Notes: generated by a model from the sequence alone, not told the origin. A stretch of 46,450 bases of DNA from an uncultured Eubacterium sp. (GCA_934351445.1 CAKRIZ010000014.1:1-46450); one strand, 5' to 3'. Shown: positions 1 to 8,599, counted from the first letter of the stretch. Program-made: numbers and translations.

Positions 1-758
1 ATGATTTTCAGGGATGTGCCATCCTGACGCATTTCTTCCAGCGTCTGGCTCATCTGCTCACAGATTCCTCTGTCATCATCTTTTGCAAAAGCGACACCTA
101 TTCCGGTGATCATCAGAGGCTCTTCCAGAATACGGAAGCTTGCATCATAATCCTTCATATACTGGACAACAGATTCCTCGTGTGCTGCAACTGCATCTAC
201 ATATCCTTTCCCAAGAAACGTATAGATCAGCTCCCTGTGTCCCAGGCTGATCAGATTGCCCAGCTTTGGGATTCTCTCATCCGTCCGGTTCAGAAAGATG
301 CCTTCCGGTTTGGTTGTGGACTGAACAGCCAGGTTCTTTCCCTCCAGGTCACTCAGTTTATAGATATCACTGCTCTCATTTACAGCGACCACCTGACGGC
401 TTGCTATGTACGGTCCTGCCCAACGGTAATCGTCAAGGCGTCCTTCCATAGAAAAACAGCCCATGATACAGTCAATCTCTCCGCTCTCCACCAGTTCTTT
501 TTTCTCCTCCCAGTTAATCTGGACAACATTCACCTGATATCCCATTCTGTTAAAGGCTTCTGTAGCAAGTTCAACATCTATACCCGTCGGTACACCATCC
601 TCATTCAGATAATTATATGGTGGATAGCTGTCACTGCCGAGCGTGATGACGGGTTTTTCCGTTTCATTTTTACTGTCATCTGTGTTTTTGCATCCCGCCA
701 TGGTGATCACCAAAATCACAACAAGCAGAATAGCTGCAATTACTCTTTTTCTTTTCAT
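1..758 (-). CDS. Solute-binding lipoprotein (SBP_bac_3 type), 3' end outside window
   Basis: The ATG at 758 is preceded by a GAAGG ribosome site. The first 22 residues form a lipoprotein signal (MKRKR, a hydrophobic stretch, then MAGC), so Cys22 would be lipidated and the protein anchored outside the cell membrane. The rest fits the family 3 periplasmic-binding fold: a PVITLGSDSYPPYNY start, GIDVELATEAFNRMGY, an IDCIMGCFS..R segment and a LSDLEGKNLAVQ hinge. This family usually binds polar amino acids or similar small solutes for an ABC importer. Because the gene runs off the window, it could be a stand-alone binding protein or the sensor half of a larger signalling protein such as a GGDEF or kinase fusion. 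The c-di-GMP riboswitch in its leader makes the second option worth considering. Fold assignment is firm; ligand and full length are unknown. Confidence 0.85.
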   Translation of the reverse strand, partial: MKRKRVIAAILLVVILVITMAGCKNTDDSKNETEKPVITLGSDSYPPYNYLNEDGVPTGIDVELATEAFNRMGYQVNVVQINWEEKKELVESGEIDCIMGCFSMEGRLDDYRWAGPYIASRQVVAVNESSDIYKLSDLEGKNLAVQSTTKPEGIFLNRTDERIPKLGNLISLGHRELIYTFLGKGYVDAVAAHEESVVQYMKDYDASFRILEEPLMITGIGVAFAKDDDRGICEQMSQTLEEMRQDGTSLKI

Positions 759-891
759 TTTTTACCTTCAATCTCTGTTCATTTCTGCATCGTCTTTTTT
801 CAGTATACTTTGATTCTTCTGCAAAGGCATTTGCTGTCATGGAAGCATGCAAATCATTCAAATTGTTTGATAATCAAAAATATTCAAGAAC

Positions 892-920
892 AAAAAATGG
901 CACTGTCACACAGACAGTGC
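892..920 (-). terminator. Intrinsic terminator forming the riboswitch expression platform
   Basis: On the minus strand, GCACTGTC pairs with GACAGTGC across a short loop and is followed by CATTTTTTG. It lies about 10 bases after the aptamer and about 135 bases before the start codon at 758. It therefore sits in the leader of that gene and not at the end of spoIIP, which is upstream of the promoter at 1011-1039. Confidence 0.8.
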
Positions 921-929
921 ACATAATTT

Positions 930-1003
930 CATGCAACTAGCTGCCATTTTACAGGCCACATAGCTTTACGTCACAGACTTTCGTCTGCTTTGCTCCCCGA
1001 TAT
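930..1003 (-). promoter_or_regulatory. Cyclic di-GMP-I (GEMM) riboswitch aptamer
   Basis: Read on the minus strand, this segment carries the ordered hallmarks of GEMM-I: GGAGCAAAGC, a stem closed by a GAAA tetraloop (AGAC-GAAA-GTCT), GTGACGTAAAGCTATG, GGCCT, and a second arm ATGGCAGCTAGTTGC. These match the tetraloop-receptor architecture of the class, including the GACGyAAAGC core that contacts the ligand. The aptamer is directly followed by an intrinsic terminator, so c-di-GMP probably controls transcription into the binding-protein gene. Proximity of aptamer and terminator suggests an OFF switch, but the sign of control is inference; no antiterminator was worked out. Confidence 0.87.
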
Positions 1004-1010
1004 TTATTTT

Positions 1011-1039
1011 ATAATAGCATCTCATATTCCTTACGTCTA
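1011..1039 (-). promoter_or_regulatory. Sigma-A-like promoter driving the riboswitch leader
   Basis: On the minus strand, TAGACG and TATTAT are separated by exactly 17 bases. The expected start point lies just upstream of the aptamer, which supports the assignment. This accounts for the 759-1119 stretch together with the riboswitch and terminator; 759-891 is untranslated leader with no other feature seen. Confidence 0.6.
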
Positions 1040-1119
1040 CACTTTTATGCGATAAATCGGAAAAATCTATATTTCTGTTTTTATCATTCACTTAGCATAT
1101 ACTCATACCTTTTGAAGTG

Positions 1120-2415
1120 TCATGGTTTTTCCCCGCTGAGTACCCGGTTGAGCGTATCTGCGAGAGGAGGCATCGCGTTCATTGCCTCCTGCAGGGAATT
1201 CGTCTGTGCGCCTACCTCCACGAGCAGCGATCTCGGGCAGTAGTGCAGATTATAGCGCAGCCCCTTGAGATAGATACCACGTGTAAAGCCCGGATAATAC
1301 TCGCTCGCGAGCAGCTCCATCTGCAGGGAAAAAGCCAGATTTGTCGACAGATTCGGATTGTTTAGCGCGCTCACCGGGCCACTTGTGTTCGTATAGCTCA
1401 GACCATTGAAAAACATGACCGGAGCCATGACCGTATCATTCACTTCCGTGAGCAGATATACATCCTCCGGCACACCATCCCGGTGCAGATCAATCACGAT
1501 CTCAATGGAAGGATTCTCTGCTAACAGCCGCTCCAGCGCCGGTCCTGCGACACCGTATGCCCGGTCACGGTCCGAATCATAGGTATTCCGGTCATGCAGC
1601 ACCTGATACCCATAGCGTTCTGTCAGCAGTTCTGTCAGATAATCTCCCAGCCCCACCACGGATTCTTTCAGATCTCCTGACTTCGAATCCCGGTAACCTT
1701 CCAGCGAATGTGTATGGTAGATCAGTATCTGCGGTCCATCCGCATCCTTCGCGAGAGTCATATCCTGCTTCAATAATTTCTTTACATTTAATTGTGCCGC
1801 ATTGCTCGACGTTGTCCCATCGATACAATAATGCTTCTTGACAAGTGTCTGATAATCTTCGAGCTCCTTCAGATCCACCGGTGCACTTTTTCTTGTCGCA
1901 TAGGAAAACAGTGATTTCTCCCGGCTTCCAGCGAGGTCGTTTTCCTGCATCTGCTGTAGCTGAGGCTGCTGCACCGCATCGTCTGCAGCCATATCTAATG
2001 CATCCGATCCGCTCTCCTCCGTATACCATGCCTCATTTTCCTCCCTGAGCTGCAGCGCCAGCTGCTGTTCGAGTTCCGCCTCAAAGGACTGTGCATGATC
2101 TGCCTCATTTCCGGCCTGTGCAGCATATGTATACACCGGGAAACATCCCGTCACAGTGTCTGCCAGAAGCTCAGACAACGAGCGCTGCTGCTGTGGCTGC
2201 GTACCGATGACCGGCAGGTAATAATCCAGTACATTCTGATAAATGCTCTCCTGCATACGCACACCTGCATACGCAGCAAATCCCGGTGATTGCGGGATAT
2301 TCCCCTTCCACCGGCTGCCAAACTGTATTGCAAATGCTGCGCATATACAAAAAAGAAGGATAATAACGGCACTTATCCTTCTTCTTTTTTCATATTTTCC
2401 CATTCTTGTCCACAC
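1120..2415 (-). CDS. spoIIP: Stage II sporulation protein P
   Basis: This is a 431-residue SpoIIP. A membrane anchor near residues 12-32 precedes a long variable linker and a C-terminal amidase/endopeptidase domain with the family signatures ILIYHTHSLEGY, VIDLHRDG and LLVEVGAQTNSLQEA. SpoIIP works with SpoIID and SpoIIM in the mother cell to degrade septal peptidoglycan and drive engulfment. The start is a GTG at 2415, nine bases after AGGAGG; the in-frame ATG four codons later lies too far from that site. It follows gpr, the same order as in Bacillus subtilis. Confidence 0.95.
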   Translation of the reverse strand: MWTRMGKYEKRRRISAVIILLFCICAAFAIQFGSRWKGNIPQSPGFAAYAGVRMQESIYQNVLDYYLPVIGTQPQQQRSLSELLADTVTGCFPVYTYAAQAGNEADHAQSFEAELEQQLALQLREENEAWYTEESGSDALDMAADDAVQQPQLQQMQENDLAGSREKSLFSYATRKSAPVDLKELEDYQTLVKKHYCIDGTTSSNAAQLNVKKLLKQDMTLAKDADGPQILIYHTHSLEGYRDSKSGDLKESVVGLGDYLTELLTERYGYQVLHDRNTYDSDRDRAYGVAGPALERLLAENPSIEIVIDLHRDGVPEDVYLLTEVNDTVMAPVMFFNGLSYTNTSGPVSALNNPNLSTNLAFSLQMELLASEYYPGFTRGIYLKGLRYNLHYCPRSLLVEVGAQTNSLQEAMNAMPPLADTLNRVLSGEKP

Positions 2416-2467
2416 GTATACTTACCTCCTGTGGGCAGTGCATCTCGATCGACACTGCTCATTATAT

Positions 2468-2496
2468 AGCATATGCGGGAGTTGTCCTGTTTATGA
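2468..2496 (-). promoter_or_regulatory. Candidate sigma-E-type promoter of spoIIP
   Basis: In the gpr-spoIIP gap, on the minus strand, TCATAAA and CATATGCT are separated by 14 bases, close to the mother-cell sigma-E pattern known from Bacillus. spoIIP belongs to the sigma-E regulon there. A sigma-A-like TATAAT overlaps the same spot, so assignment to one factor is uncertain. Confidence 0.4.
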
Positions 2497-2516
2497 CTCC
2501 AATCCCACGAATCCTG

Positions 2517-3461
2517 TTACGAATCTTCTCTTAATGCCAGGTTGATCGCATCCGATACAGTCTCACTCAGACGGTTGATCGATGCATCGATATCCTTTGC
2601 AGTCACATACAGGGTATTCAGATGCGGTGCCAGTAGTTCACGTACCAGCTCATACTGTTCGACTTCATCCAATGTATGGTAAGAACGTTTCATATCCGCA
2701 TAAGGCGCATGTTCTGCCAATGCCGCAAGCAGGTTGCTCATCGTATCATTGACAATCGTAGGCGCATCAACGACGGTAGGCACACCGATCGCCAGCACCG
2801 GGATGCCGAGCGCTTCCCTGGTGAGCGGGTGCCTGTGGTTGCCAACACCGGAGCCGGGGTGTATGCCGGTGTCCGTGATCTGAATCGTGCGGTTGAGCCG
2901 TCTCGTACTGCGCGCCGCCAGCGCATCCACCGCAATGACAAAATCAGGCTGTGTCTCTGCCAGAATGCCCCGGATGATCTCACTGCTCTCCATTCCGGTC
3001 TGCGCCATCACACCCGGTACAATCGCACTCACCTGTTTTTGCTGTTTTCCAAAGATATCCGTGCCAAATTCGCGCATCATATGCCGCGTGACAAACAGAT
3101 GGTCGACAACCTTTGGTCCCAGCGAATCCGATGTCACCTCACGGTTGCCAAGCCCCACCACCAGCGCCGAGAGATGTTCCCCCGCCGGTGATAACTGCCG
3201 GATCAGACGCGCCAGCTGCTCACTGATGATCCGGTGATAACACTCATCCTCATCATCCATACTCGCCGCTTCAATCGTAATATAGCTGCCTTTGGGACGC
3301 CCCATACTGCGTGCACCATTTTCCGTCTCGATCACCATCGTCGTAATCCGGATATCGTCAGCAACCGTCTGTTCTTCCAGACGCACCCCTTTGATCTCAA
3401 CATTATCCCGCTCATATTTCTCTCTTGCTTCCAGCGCCAGATCCGTTCTGATCTCATACAT
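2517..3461 (-). CDS. gpr: Germination protease GPR
   Basis: This is a 314-residue member of the A25 peptidase family, which degrades small acid-soluble spore proteins at germination. Diagnostic segments are IRTDLALEAREK near the N-terminus (the region of propeptide processing), ALVVGLGNREVTSDSLGP, VTRHM, FVIAVDALAARS, DTGIHPGSGVGN and GVPTVVDAPTI. I set the start at the ATG at 3461, nine bases after GGAGG; an upstream in-frame GTG overlaps that ribosome site. The gene is divergent from rpsT. Together with spoIIP it shows that the host makes, or descended from makers of, endospores. Confidence 0.96.
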   Translation of the reverse strand: MYEIRTDLALEAREKYERDNVEIKGVRLEEQTVADDIRITTMVIETENGARSMGRPKGSYITIEAASMDDEDECYHRIISEQLARLIRQLSPAGEHLSALVVGLGNREVTSDSLGPKVVDHLFVTRHMMREFGTDIFGKQQKQVSAIVPGVMAQTGMESSEIIRGILAETQPDFVIAVDALAARSTRRLNRTIQITDTGIHPGSGVGNHRHPLTREALGIPVLAIGVPTVVDAPTIVNDTMSNLLAALAEHAPYADMKRSYHTLDEVEQYELVRELLAPHLNTLYVTAKDIDASINRLSETVSDAINLALREDS

Positions 3462-3525
3462 TTTCCGTGTCCTCCGTCTCACTTCAATTTATTGTAATTA
3501 TTTGCAAAAAATCTCTTTTTATGTA

Positions 3526-3554
3526 TTGACAGACAGGCTCAAAATCGTTATTAT
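3526..3554 (+). promoter_or_regulatory. Promoter of rpsT
   Basis: A perfect TTGACA is followed after 17 bases by TATTAT, with an overlapping TATAAT three bases on. About 95 bases of leader separate it from the rpsT start codon. No known ribosomal-protein leader fold was recognised there. Confidence 0.75.
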
Positions 3555-3652
3555 AATCTAGTGTGCGTACATCAGATACGTCCGTGTCCGGCTCTGATGC
3601 AGCATGAGACTACAAATATCTAAAAATATCAAAAAAACGGAGGTGTACGGTT

Positions 3653-3916
3653 TTGGCAAACATCAAATCTGCTAAGAAGAGAATTCTTGTAACAGAGCGT
3701 AAGGCTGCAAGAAATAAAGCAATCAGATCTAAAGTAAAGACATCTATCAAGAAAGTAGACGCTGCGATCGCCGCTAAGGATCAGGCTGCTGCTACCGAGG
3801 CTTTAAAGGCTGCAATCGGTGAGATCAGCAAGGCTACTTCCAAGGGAGTATATCATAAGAATACTTCTTCAAGAAAGATCTCCCGCCTGACAAAAGCTGT
3901 CAACAAGATCGCTTAA
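3653..3916 (+). CDS. rpsT: 30S ribosomal protein S20
   Basis: The 87-residue, Lys/Ala-rich product starts MANIKSAKKRILVTERK and carries HKNTSSRKISRLTKAVN at the C-terminus, both typical of bacterial S20, a primary 16S rRNA binder of the small subunit. Translation starts at a TTG eight bases after GGAGG; no ATG is available nearby. A TTG start often lowers translation and allows feedback through initiation, as is known for rpsT of other bacteria, but that control is inference here. It stands alone on the plus strand with its own promoter and terminator. Confidence 0.98.
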   Translation: MANIKSAKKRILVTERKAARNKAIRSKVKTSIKKVDAAIAAKDQAAATEALKAAIGEISKATSKGVYHKNTSSRKISRLTKAVNKIA

Positions 3917-3962
3917 TCAGTCGAACAGGAATCAGATATAAATATACATTAACCCACAAGAC

Positions 3963-3998
3963 AAGTCCGGAAGAGTTCACCCTCCCCGGACTTTTTTT
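3963..3998 (+). terminator. Intrinsic terminator after rpsT
   Basis: AAGTCCGG pairs with CCGGACTT across a 15-base loop and is followed by a T run. It lies about 45 bases after the rpsT stop. Confidence 0.9.
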
Positions 3999-4040
3999 GT
4001 TGCACAAAAAAAGTCCATCAAATGTGCACGTTATTCTTTT

Positions 4041-5033
4041 TTATTTGTATTCCCGTTCCCGGCTCGCCTCTATGATCACCAGTTCAACCGCAATCTGCTC
4101 ATTCATCTGTCCGGTCTTGACCGCTTCTTCCATCTCCACACTATACGATAAAATATGCTCGATACTGCCGACCGACAAACGTGATGCCTGACCGAGCGAC
4201 CGGCTGACCGCAAACGGCGGAATACCTGCAGCCTTTGCCATCGCAGGATTGTTCATACCTTTACGTTTCAGATCCTTGAGCTGCATCAGAATATTATACT
4301 GCCTCGTAATCAAAAAAAGAATACGAAGCGGCGGCTCCTTGAGCGCCAACAGATCATAGTACATCTCAAGTGCATCTTTTCTGCGGCATTCCACGATCGC
4401 GCCCACCATGTCAAAGATCCGGTTTGTCACAGCCTGTGGACAGACCGCCTCCACATCTGCCAGTTCGATCACATCCCGATCCAGGCAATAGCAGATGAGC
4501 TTTTCCATCTCCCGGTCAAGCGTTCCCATATCCAGACCGACGCGGTCAAAAAATTCCTGCATAGCCGCCTTGGTAATATTTTTGTTCTCGCGTCTCAATC
4601 GCCCCAGCAGCCAGCGCGTCAAAAGTTCCTGATTCTGCGCCGCGAACTCCACAATCCGCCCATTATTTTTCAATGCCTTGTACATCCGGCTGCGCTTATC
4701 CACATCTGTCTCCGAAAACACAAACGTCGTTGTCTGCGGTATATGCTCCATGTATTCTGCGAGATCTTCTGCTCCGCTTTTAAAAAATCCGGAATCTTCC
4801 ACGAGAATGAGTCTGTGGTCTGCAAAAAAAGGCATCGTCTCCGCAAGATCAATGAGTTCCTTCGGATTCGTGCTCCTGCCCTGATAAAAGGCAGCATTCA
4901 TCGTATCGCCCTCCTGCCACAATGCAGCCTTCAGCTTATCCTTGTACTGGTTTTTCAGATAAGCCTCCTCTCCATAGAGCAGATAGGCGGTACGAAATGT
5001 CTGATTTTTAATATCCTCATCAATGGTTCGCAT
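4041..5033 (-). CDS. holA: DNA polymerase III subunit delta
   Basis: This 330-residue clamp-loader subunit opens the sliding clamp during replication. The N-terminus TAYLLYGEEAYLKNQY is the usual HolA opening, followed by the degenerate ATPase-like domain (ILVEDSGFF, TTTFVFSETDVDKRSRMYK), a central LDREMEKLICYC helix and the C-terminal collar domain (ALEMYYDLLALKEPPLRILFL). Length is normal for the family. It overlaps the upstream MATE gene by 14 bases, so the two are probably co-transcribed and translationally linked. Linkage with rpsT, gpr and spoIIP is the common Firmicute arrangement. Confidence 0.95.
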   Translation of the reverse strand: MRTIDEDIKNQTFRTAYLLYGEEAYLKNQYKDKLKAALWQEGDTMNAAFYQGRSTNPKELIDLAETMPFFADHRLILVEDSGFFKSGAEDLAEYMEHIPQTTTFVFSETDVDKRSRMYKALKNNGRIVEFAAQNQELLTRWLLGRLRRENKNITKAAMQEFFDRVGLDMGTLDREMEKLICYCLDRDVIELADVEAVCPQAVTNRIFDMVGAIVECRRKDALEMYYDLLALKEPPLRILFLITRQYNILMQLKDLKRKGMNNPAMAKAAGIPPFAVSRSLGQASRLSVGSIEHILSYSVEMEEAVKTGQMNEQIAVELVIIEASREREYK

Positions 5034-6393
5034 AAGCGGTTCCCCTCATTTTTTTTGATGCATAGAAATACAAAGCCAACTGTGCGATAAATGTGATCAC
5101 CCATGTGATCGGATAAGACAGATACACCGTAGAGATCCGGTGAAACTGTGGGATCCGGAATACCGTAGCAATCCACACCAGACGCAGTCCACACGCCCCC
5201 ACCAGTGACATGATCATCGGTCCGACCGAATAGCCCATACCGCGCAATACACCGACAACAACATCCATCATACCACACAAAGCATAAGTCAGTAAAATGA
5301 TCTGCATACGCACCATTCCTGCATCAGCCACAGTCTCACTGCTCGAATAAATGTGCAGCAACGGACGTCCGAATGCATACATCGTCCAGCCAAACAGCAC
5401 ACCGGTCACGATCACACAGCCCTCCGCGGTCAGCAGGATCTTCCTGATCCGGTCCCGTCTGCCTGCTCCCACATTCTGGCTCGTAAATGAGATCGCAGCC
5501 TGATGAAATGCATTCATGGACACATAGACAAATCCTTCCAGATTCATCGCCGCAGAGTTGCCGGCTACAACCGTCTCTCCAAACAGATTTACTGATGACT
5601 GGATCACCACATTAGACAGTGAGAACACCGCCCCCTGAAAGCCCGCAGGTAGTCCGACCTGTACAATCTGCAATAATTTATCTTTGTAAATATGCAGTCT
5701 GCGCAGTACCAGCCGTATCCCACCCTGTTCACGCATCATACAGCGCACAACGAGCGCCGCAGACACGCACTGGGAGATCACAGTCGCCAGTCCGACACCC
5801 GCCACATCCATCTGGAATACGATGACAAAGATCAGGTTTAAAATGACATTGATCACGCCTGCTGCTACCAGATAGTAGAGCGGTCGTTTCGTATCACCGA
5901 TGGATCGCAGCAGCGCACTGCCAAAATTGTATACCATCATTGCCGTCATACCGAGAAAATAAATCCGTAGATACAGTGCCGCCAGCGGCAGCACATTTTC
6001 CGGTGTCTGCATGAGTTCCAACAACTGTGGCGCAAAGATCACACCGGCGATTGTCAGTATGATGCCACTGATGATGCCGAGCAGCATGGCTGTGTGCACG
6101 GTCTTACTCAGCTCTTCCTCGTTTCCGGCACCGTAATCGCGCGCCGCGAGCACATTACCGCCAACCGACAAACCCAAAAACACATTTGTCATCAGGTTAA
6201 TCAATGCGCCGTTGCAGCCGACTGCCGCGAGTGAATTATCTCCGGCAAAACGGCCAACTACCACAATATCAGCCGCATTAAACAATAACTGTAAAATACT
6301 CGAAAACATTAAAGGAATGGTGAACAGCAGCATCTTTTTTAAGATGGGGCCGTTCACCATATCGATCTCATACCGTTTATCCGTATTATTCAT
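5020..6393 (-). CDS. MATE family efflux transporter
   Basis: The 457-residue integral membrane protein shows two halves of six predicted helices. It has the opening IDMVNGPILKKMLLFTIPLMF, then LLFNAADIVVVGRFAG, and in the second half the paired LPAGFQGAVFSLSNVVIQS segment. These are standard for multidrug and toxin extrusion carriers, which export cationic drugs or metabolites using a Na+ or H+ gradient. The substrate cannot be read from sequence. Its 3' end overlaps holA. Confidence 0.95.
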   Translation of the reverse strand: MNNTDKRYEIDMVNGPILKKMLLFTIPLMFSSILQLLFNAADIVVVGRFAGDNSLAAVGCNGALINLMTNVFLGLSVGGNVLAARDYGAGNEEELSKTVHTAMLLGIISGIILTIAGVIFAPQLLELMQTPENVLPLAALYLRIYFLGMTAMMVYNFGSALLRSIGDTKRPLYYLVAAGVINVILNLIFVIVFQMDVAGVGLATVISQCVSAALVVRCMMREQGGIRLVLRRLHIYKDKLLQIVQVGLPAGFQGAVFSLSNVVIQSSVNLFGETVVAGNSAAMNLEGFVYVSMNAFHQAAISFTSQNVGAGRRDRIRKILLTAEGCVIVTGVLFGWTMYAFGRPLLHIYSSSETVADAGMVRMQIILLTYALCGMMDVVVGVLRGMGYSVGPMIMSLVGACGLRLVWIATVFRIPQFHRISTVYLSYPITWVITFIAQLALYFYASKKMRGTAYANH

Positions 6394-6472
6394 GCCAACG
6401 TCCCCTTTAGACTTTCATTTGTATACTACCAGAAACGTTAGCGCAATTTTTATAAAAAATCAAGTCTTGTTC

Positions 6473-6793
6473 TTAAAAAACACTATTTCCATACTGCTGC
6501 GCCAGATGCATGCAATAATCCACGCCACCCATGCCGACTGCGAAGATCGTGACCATGATCAGGAGCACGATCGCTCCCTTATCATAGACAAGCGTAAACT
6601 GTTCCGTGTCACTGTATTTTGAATTTGCAAACAGCATCTCTGCGCCCAGGCAGATGAGCAGCAGCGGCCAGAGGTTAAATATCGCCGTATATGATACGAG
6701 ATCAAAGAGCGTATTCAACATAAACATCACGCCAAACCCTATCAGTGCCAGTCCACAGGTCAGACTGCCTACACGTCTCGTCTTCTTCATCAT
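6473..6793 (-). CDS. Small membrane protein of the sigma-factor operon
   Basis: This 106-residue product has about three hydrophobic segments and resembles the LiaF/LiaI-like transmembrane modules (GLALIGFGVMFMLNTL followed by NLWPLLLICLGAEMLF). Members of that group are often accessory parts of envelope-stress systems. Its start codon overlaps the stop of the preceding gene by 4 bases, so it is the fourth gene of the ECF sigma operon. Exact function unknown. Confidence 0.8.
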   Translation of the reverse strand: MMKKTRRVGSLTCGLALIGFGVMFMLNTLFDLVSYTAIFNLWPLLLICLGAEMLFANSKYSDTEQFTLVYDKGAIVLLIMVTIFAVGMGGVDYCMHLAQQYGNSVF

Positions 6794-7419
6794 TTGTTCT
6801 CCTTCTTGGTATCCGGCAGCACGATCACATCCGGTGTGACATCCTGCACAGGGCTCTCATCCTGCATCTCTGACTGCGGCATATCGTATACAACCTCGTC
6901 CTGCCGGTCAAGCTGCTTCTTTTTCCCGCGGATCAGATAGATGCCAAGCGCGATCAGCAGCAGCGAAATCACGACCTTAGGCAGACCGTAATAGAACACG
7001 CCCACCTCACTTTGCAGCCAGTCCGGCAGAATGTCCCATAACATCTGCCATATCTGCTGTGCCGCGGTAAATATACCGATAATAATCAATGCAGCCGCTA
7101 AAAACTTCACCTTGCCGCGCTCCCACTGGTCGATACCTACGATGCGGTCCATATGGATGAGGATATAATCATCCTCCTGCTGGTAGAACTCCTCATCCGG
7201 CAGCGATACCAGATTGTGTACCGTGAAAAAGCTATAAAACCAGATCACCGATACCAGAATGATACCCACATCAAAACCACTCATCCCACAAAATGTCAGC
7301 CAGCCTAAAAATACCAGCATCGTACTGACACCGCGCTTCATGAATCCCAGATACATCTCGCCCGCACCCGGCATCAGTGAAAATATAAATGTCCAAAAAC
7401 CTCGTTTCTTCCTCGTCAT
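6790..7419 (-). CDS. Multi-pass membrane protein of the sigma-factor operon
   Basis: The 209-residue protein begins with a TM2-like stretch (GFWTFIFSLMPGAGEMYLGFMKRG) and has about five hydrophobic segments, two of them after residue 115. An acidic, cytoplasmic-looking tail ends the chain. It lies 28 bases after the anti-sigma gene and overlaps the next gene by ATGA. Context suggests a membrane partner in envelope sensing; no catalytic motif was seen. Confidence 0.8.
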   Translation of the reverse strand: MTRKKRGFWTFIFSLMPGAGEMYLGFMKRGVSTMLVFLGWLTFCGMSGFDVGIILVSVIWFYSFFTVHNLVSLPDEEFYQQEDDYILIHMDRIVGIDQWERGKVKFLAAALIIIGIFTAAQQIWQMLWDILPDWLQSEVGVFYYGLPKVVISLLLIALGIYLIRGKKKQLDRQDEVVYDMPQSEMQDESPVQDVTPDVIVLPDTKKENK

Positions 7420-7447
7420 AGATCTGTCCTCCTATTCATTCCAACCA

Positions 7448-7828
7448 TTATTTTCCAAACAACTGCATCATCTGGTTCAATGTCTGTGCATCCATCGCAA
7501 ATACCATATAGATCGAAGCAGCCAGTGCGACGCCGACCTTGAGACTGTACAACAGCAGCTGTACGCGACTGGACATCGTATGTGCCTTCTGCGCGATCAC
7601 GACATCCGGCTCGTGTACACGTTCCCCGATCTCTTCCGCAAGATATGCCGGCGGCTGTTCAAGTGCCTCGCTATGATGCTCCATATATGCCATCCATGCG
7701 TCCCCGCAATGTGGGCAGTTCGCTGTATGCGTCAGAAAGCGTTCCATCTGCATAGGAGAAAGCATGCCCTGCTCCCACTGTTTAAAATCATTCTCTGTCA
7801 GATGCATCTGCCGTAATTGTGTTGTCAT
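7448..7828 (-). CDS. Anti-sigma factor with HC2-type zinc finger
   Basis: The 126-residue protein has a cytoplasmic HC2 zinc-binding motif (His34-x3-Cys38-x2-Cys41) and a single membrane helix near residues 90-112, then a short tail outside. This is the layout of zinc-containing anti-sigma factors that hold an ECF sigma factor at the membrane until a stress signal arrives. It overlaps the sigma-factor gene by 4 bases, as usual for cognate pairs. Only about 15 residues lie beyond the helix, so sensing may depend on the two membrane proteins that follow. Confidence 0.88.
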   Translation of the reverse strand: MTTQLRQMHLTENDFKQWEQGMLSPMQMERFLTHTANCPHCGDAWMAYMEHHSEALEQPPAYLAEEIGERVHEPDVVIAQKAHTMSSRVQLLLYSLKVGVALAASIYMVFAMDAQTLNQMMQLFGK

Positions 7829-8421
7829 GAGCTATCTCCTCCTTCTTTGGCTTTTCGTCTTTCATTTTCAGCGTCCTTTCCGACACTTTTTCCGCTGCCT
7901 TTTCCAACGCGTTGGGCGTGTCTTTGTTTTTCCAGCAGCTTTCGTATCTGCGCCCTGGCACGGTATACACGCGTCTGAACCGTCTTTAGATTCGTCTCCT
8001 TCTCACGCGCGATCTGCGTCATCGGTTTCTCCAGATAAAAATGCTCGTATGCGACTTCCCGGTAGGGGCTCTGCAGCTGGTTGCAGACAGATAACACCAG
8101 TTCCTTTGCCTCTTTTTGTAAGTATACTTCCTCCGGTCCGTCTCCCGGATCTGCCACTTCTGTAAAATATTCATCCTCATGGCATTCCTCCAGGCGCTTT
8201 CGGCTCTTTATATAATCAATCGCCTTGTTGCTCGCAATCCGACAGATCCATGCACGCTCATACATCCGGTCAAATGTACCCAGATGCTTGTACACCGCTA
8301 AAAACGTATCCTGGGTAAGATCCTGCGCATCGAATGGGTTGCCGCAGGTCTTATAACAGATGCTATATACCAGCTTTTCATATTGCCTGAGCAGATAGGA
8401 AAAATACTGTTCAATATCCAT
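7825..8421 (-). CDS. ECF-type RNA polymerase sigma factor
   Basis: The 198-residue product has sigma region 2 at about 8-75 (DAQDLTQDTFLAVYKHL, the core-binding and -10 recognition part) and region 4 at about 105-165 (YREVAYEHFYLEKPMTQIA plus a VQTRVYRARAQIRKLL recognition helix). A Lys/Arg/Glu-rich tail of about 30 residues follows. I place the start at the ATG at 8421, eight bases after AGAAGG; an in-frame GTG nine codons upstream sits directly against its purine-rich run and is less likely. It heads a four-gene operon with its anti-sigma factor. Confidence 0.92.
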   Translation of the reverse strand: MDIEQYFSYLLRQYEKLVYSICYKTCGNPFDAQDLTQDTFLAVYKHLGTFDRMYERAWICRIASNKAIDYIKSRKRLEECHEDEYFTEVADPGDGPEEVYLQKEAKELVLSVCNQLQSPYREVAYEHFYLEKPMTQIAREKETNLKTVQTRVYRARAQIRKLLEKQRHAQRVGKGSGKSVGKDAENERRKAKEGGDSS

Positions 8422-8560
8422 GTCTGATACCTTCTCGATGCGTCTCACCCCCTTTGTTTTTCTGTGCCCTTTTCTATTTCCTTTTCTGTCTGCTAATCAC
8501 TATAACGCATGTGCCTGCAAGATGTCTTCAACTTTTTTCATAAAAATTTCCTATCACCTA

Positions 8561-8599
8561 AAAAAGACTGTCGCCGGAAAATATTCCCATACGACAGTC
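8561..8599 (-). terminator. Intrinsic terminator of the sugar ABC operon
   Basis: On the minus strand, GACTGTCG pairs with CGACAGTC and is followed by TTTTTTAGG. It lies about 25 bases after the stop of the permease gene ending at 8623. Confidence 0.85.

Noticed and set aside
890..920. Terminator of spoIIP
   Set aside because: A promoter and riboswitch aptamer lie between spoIIP and this hairpin on the same strand, so it belongs to the leader of the binding-protein gene.
180..926. 248-codon open frame on the plus strand
   Set aside because: It is the antisense shadow of the binding-protein gene and its riboswitch leader; the minus-strand frame has the lipoprotein signal and ribosome site.
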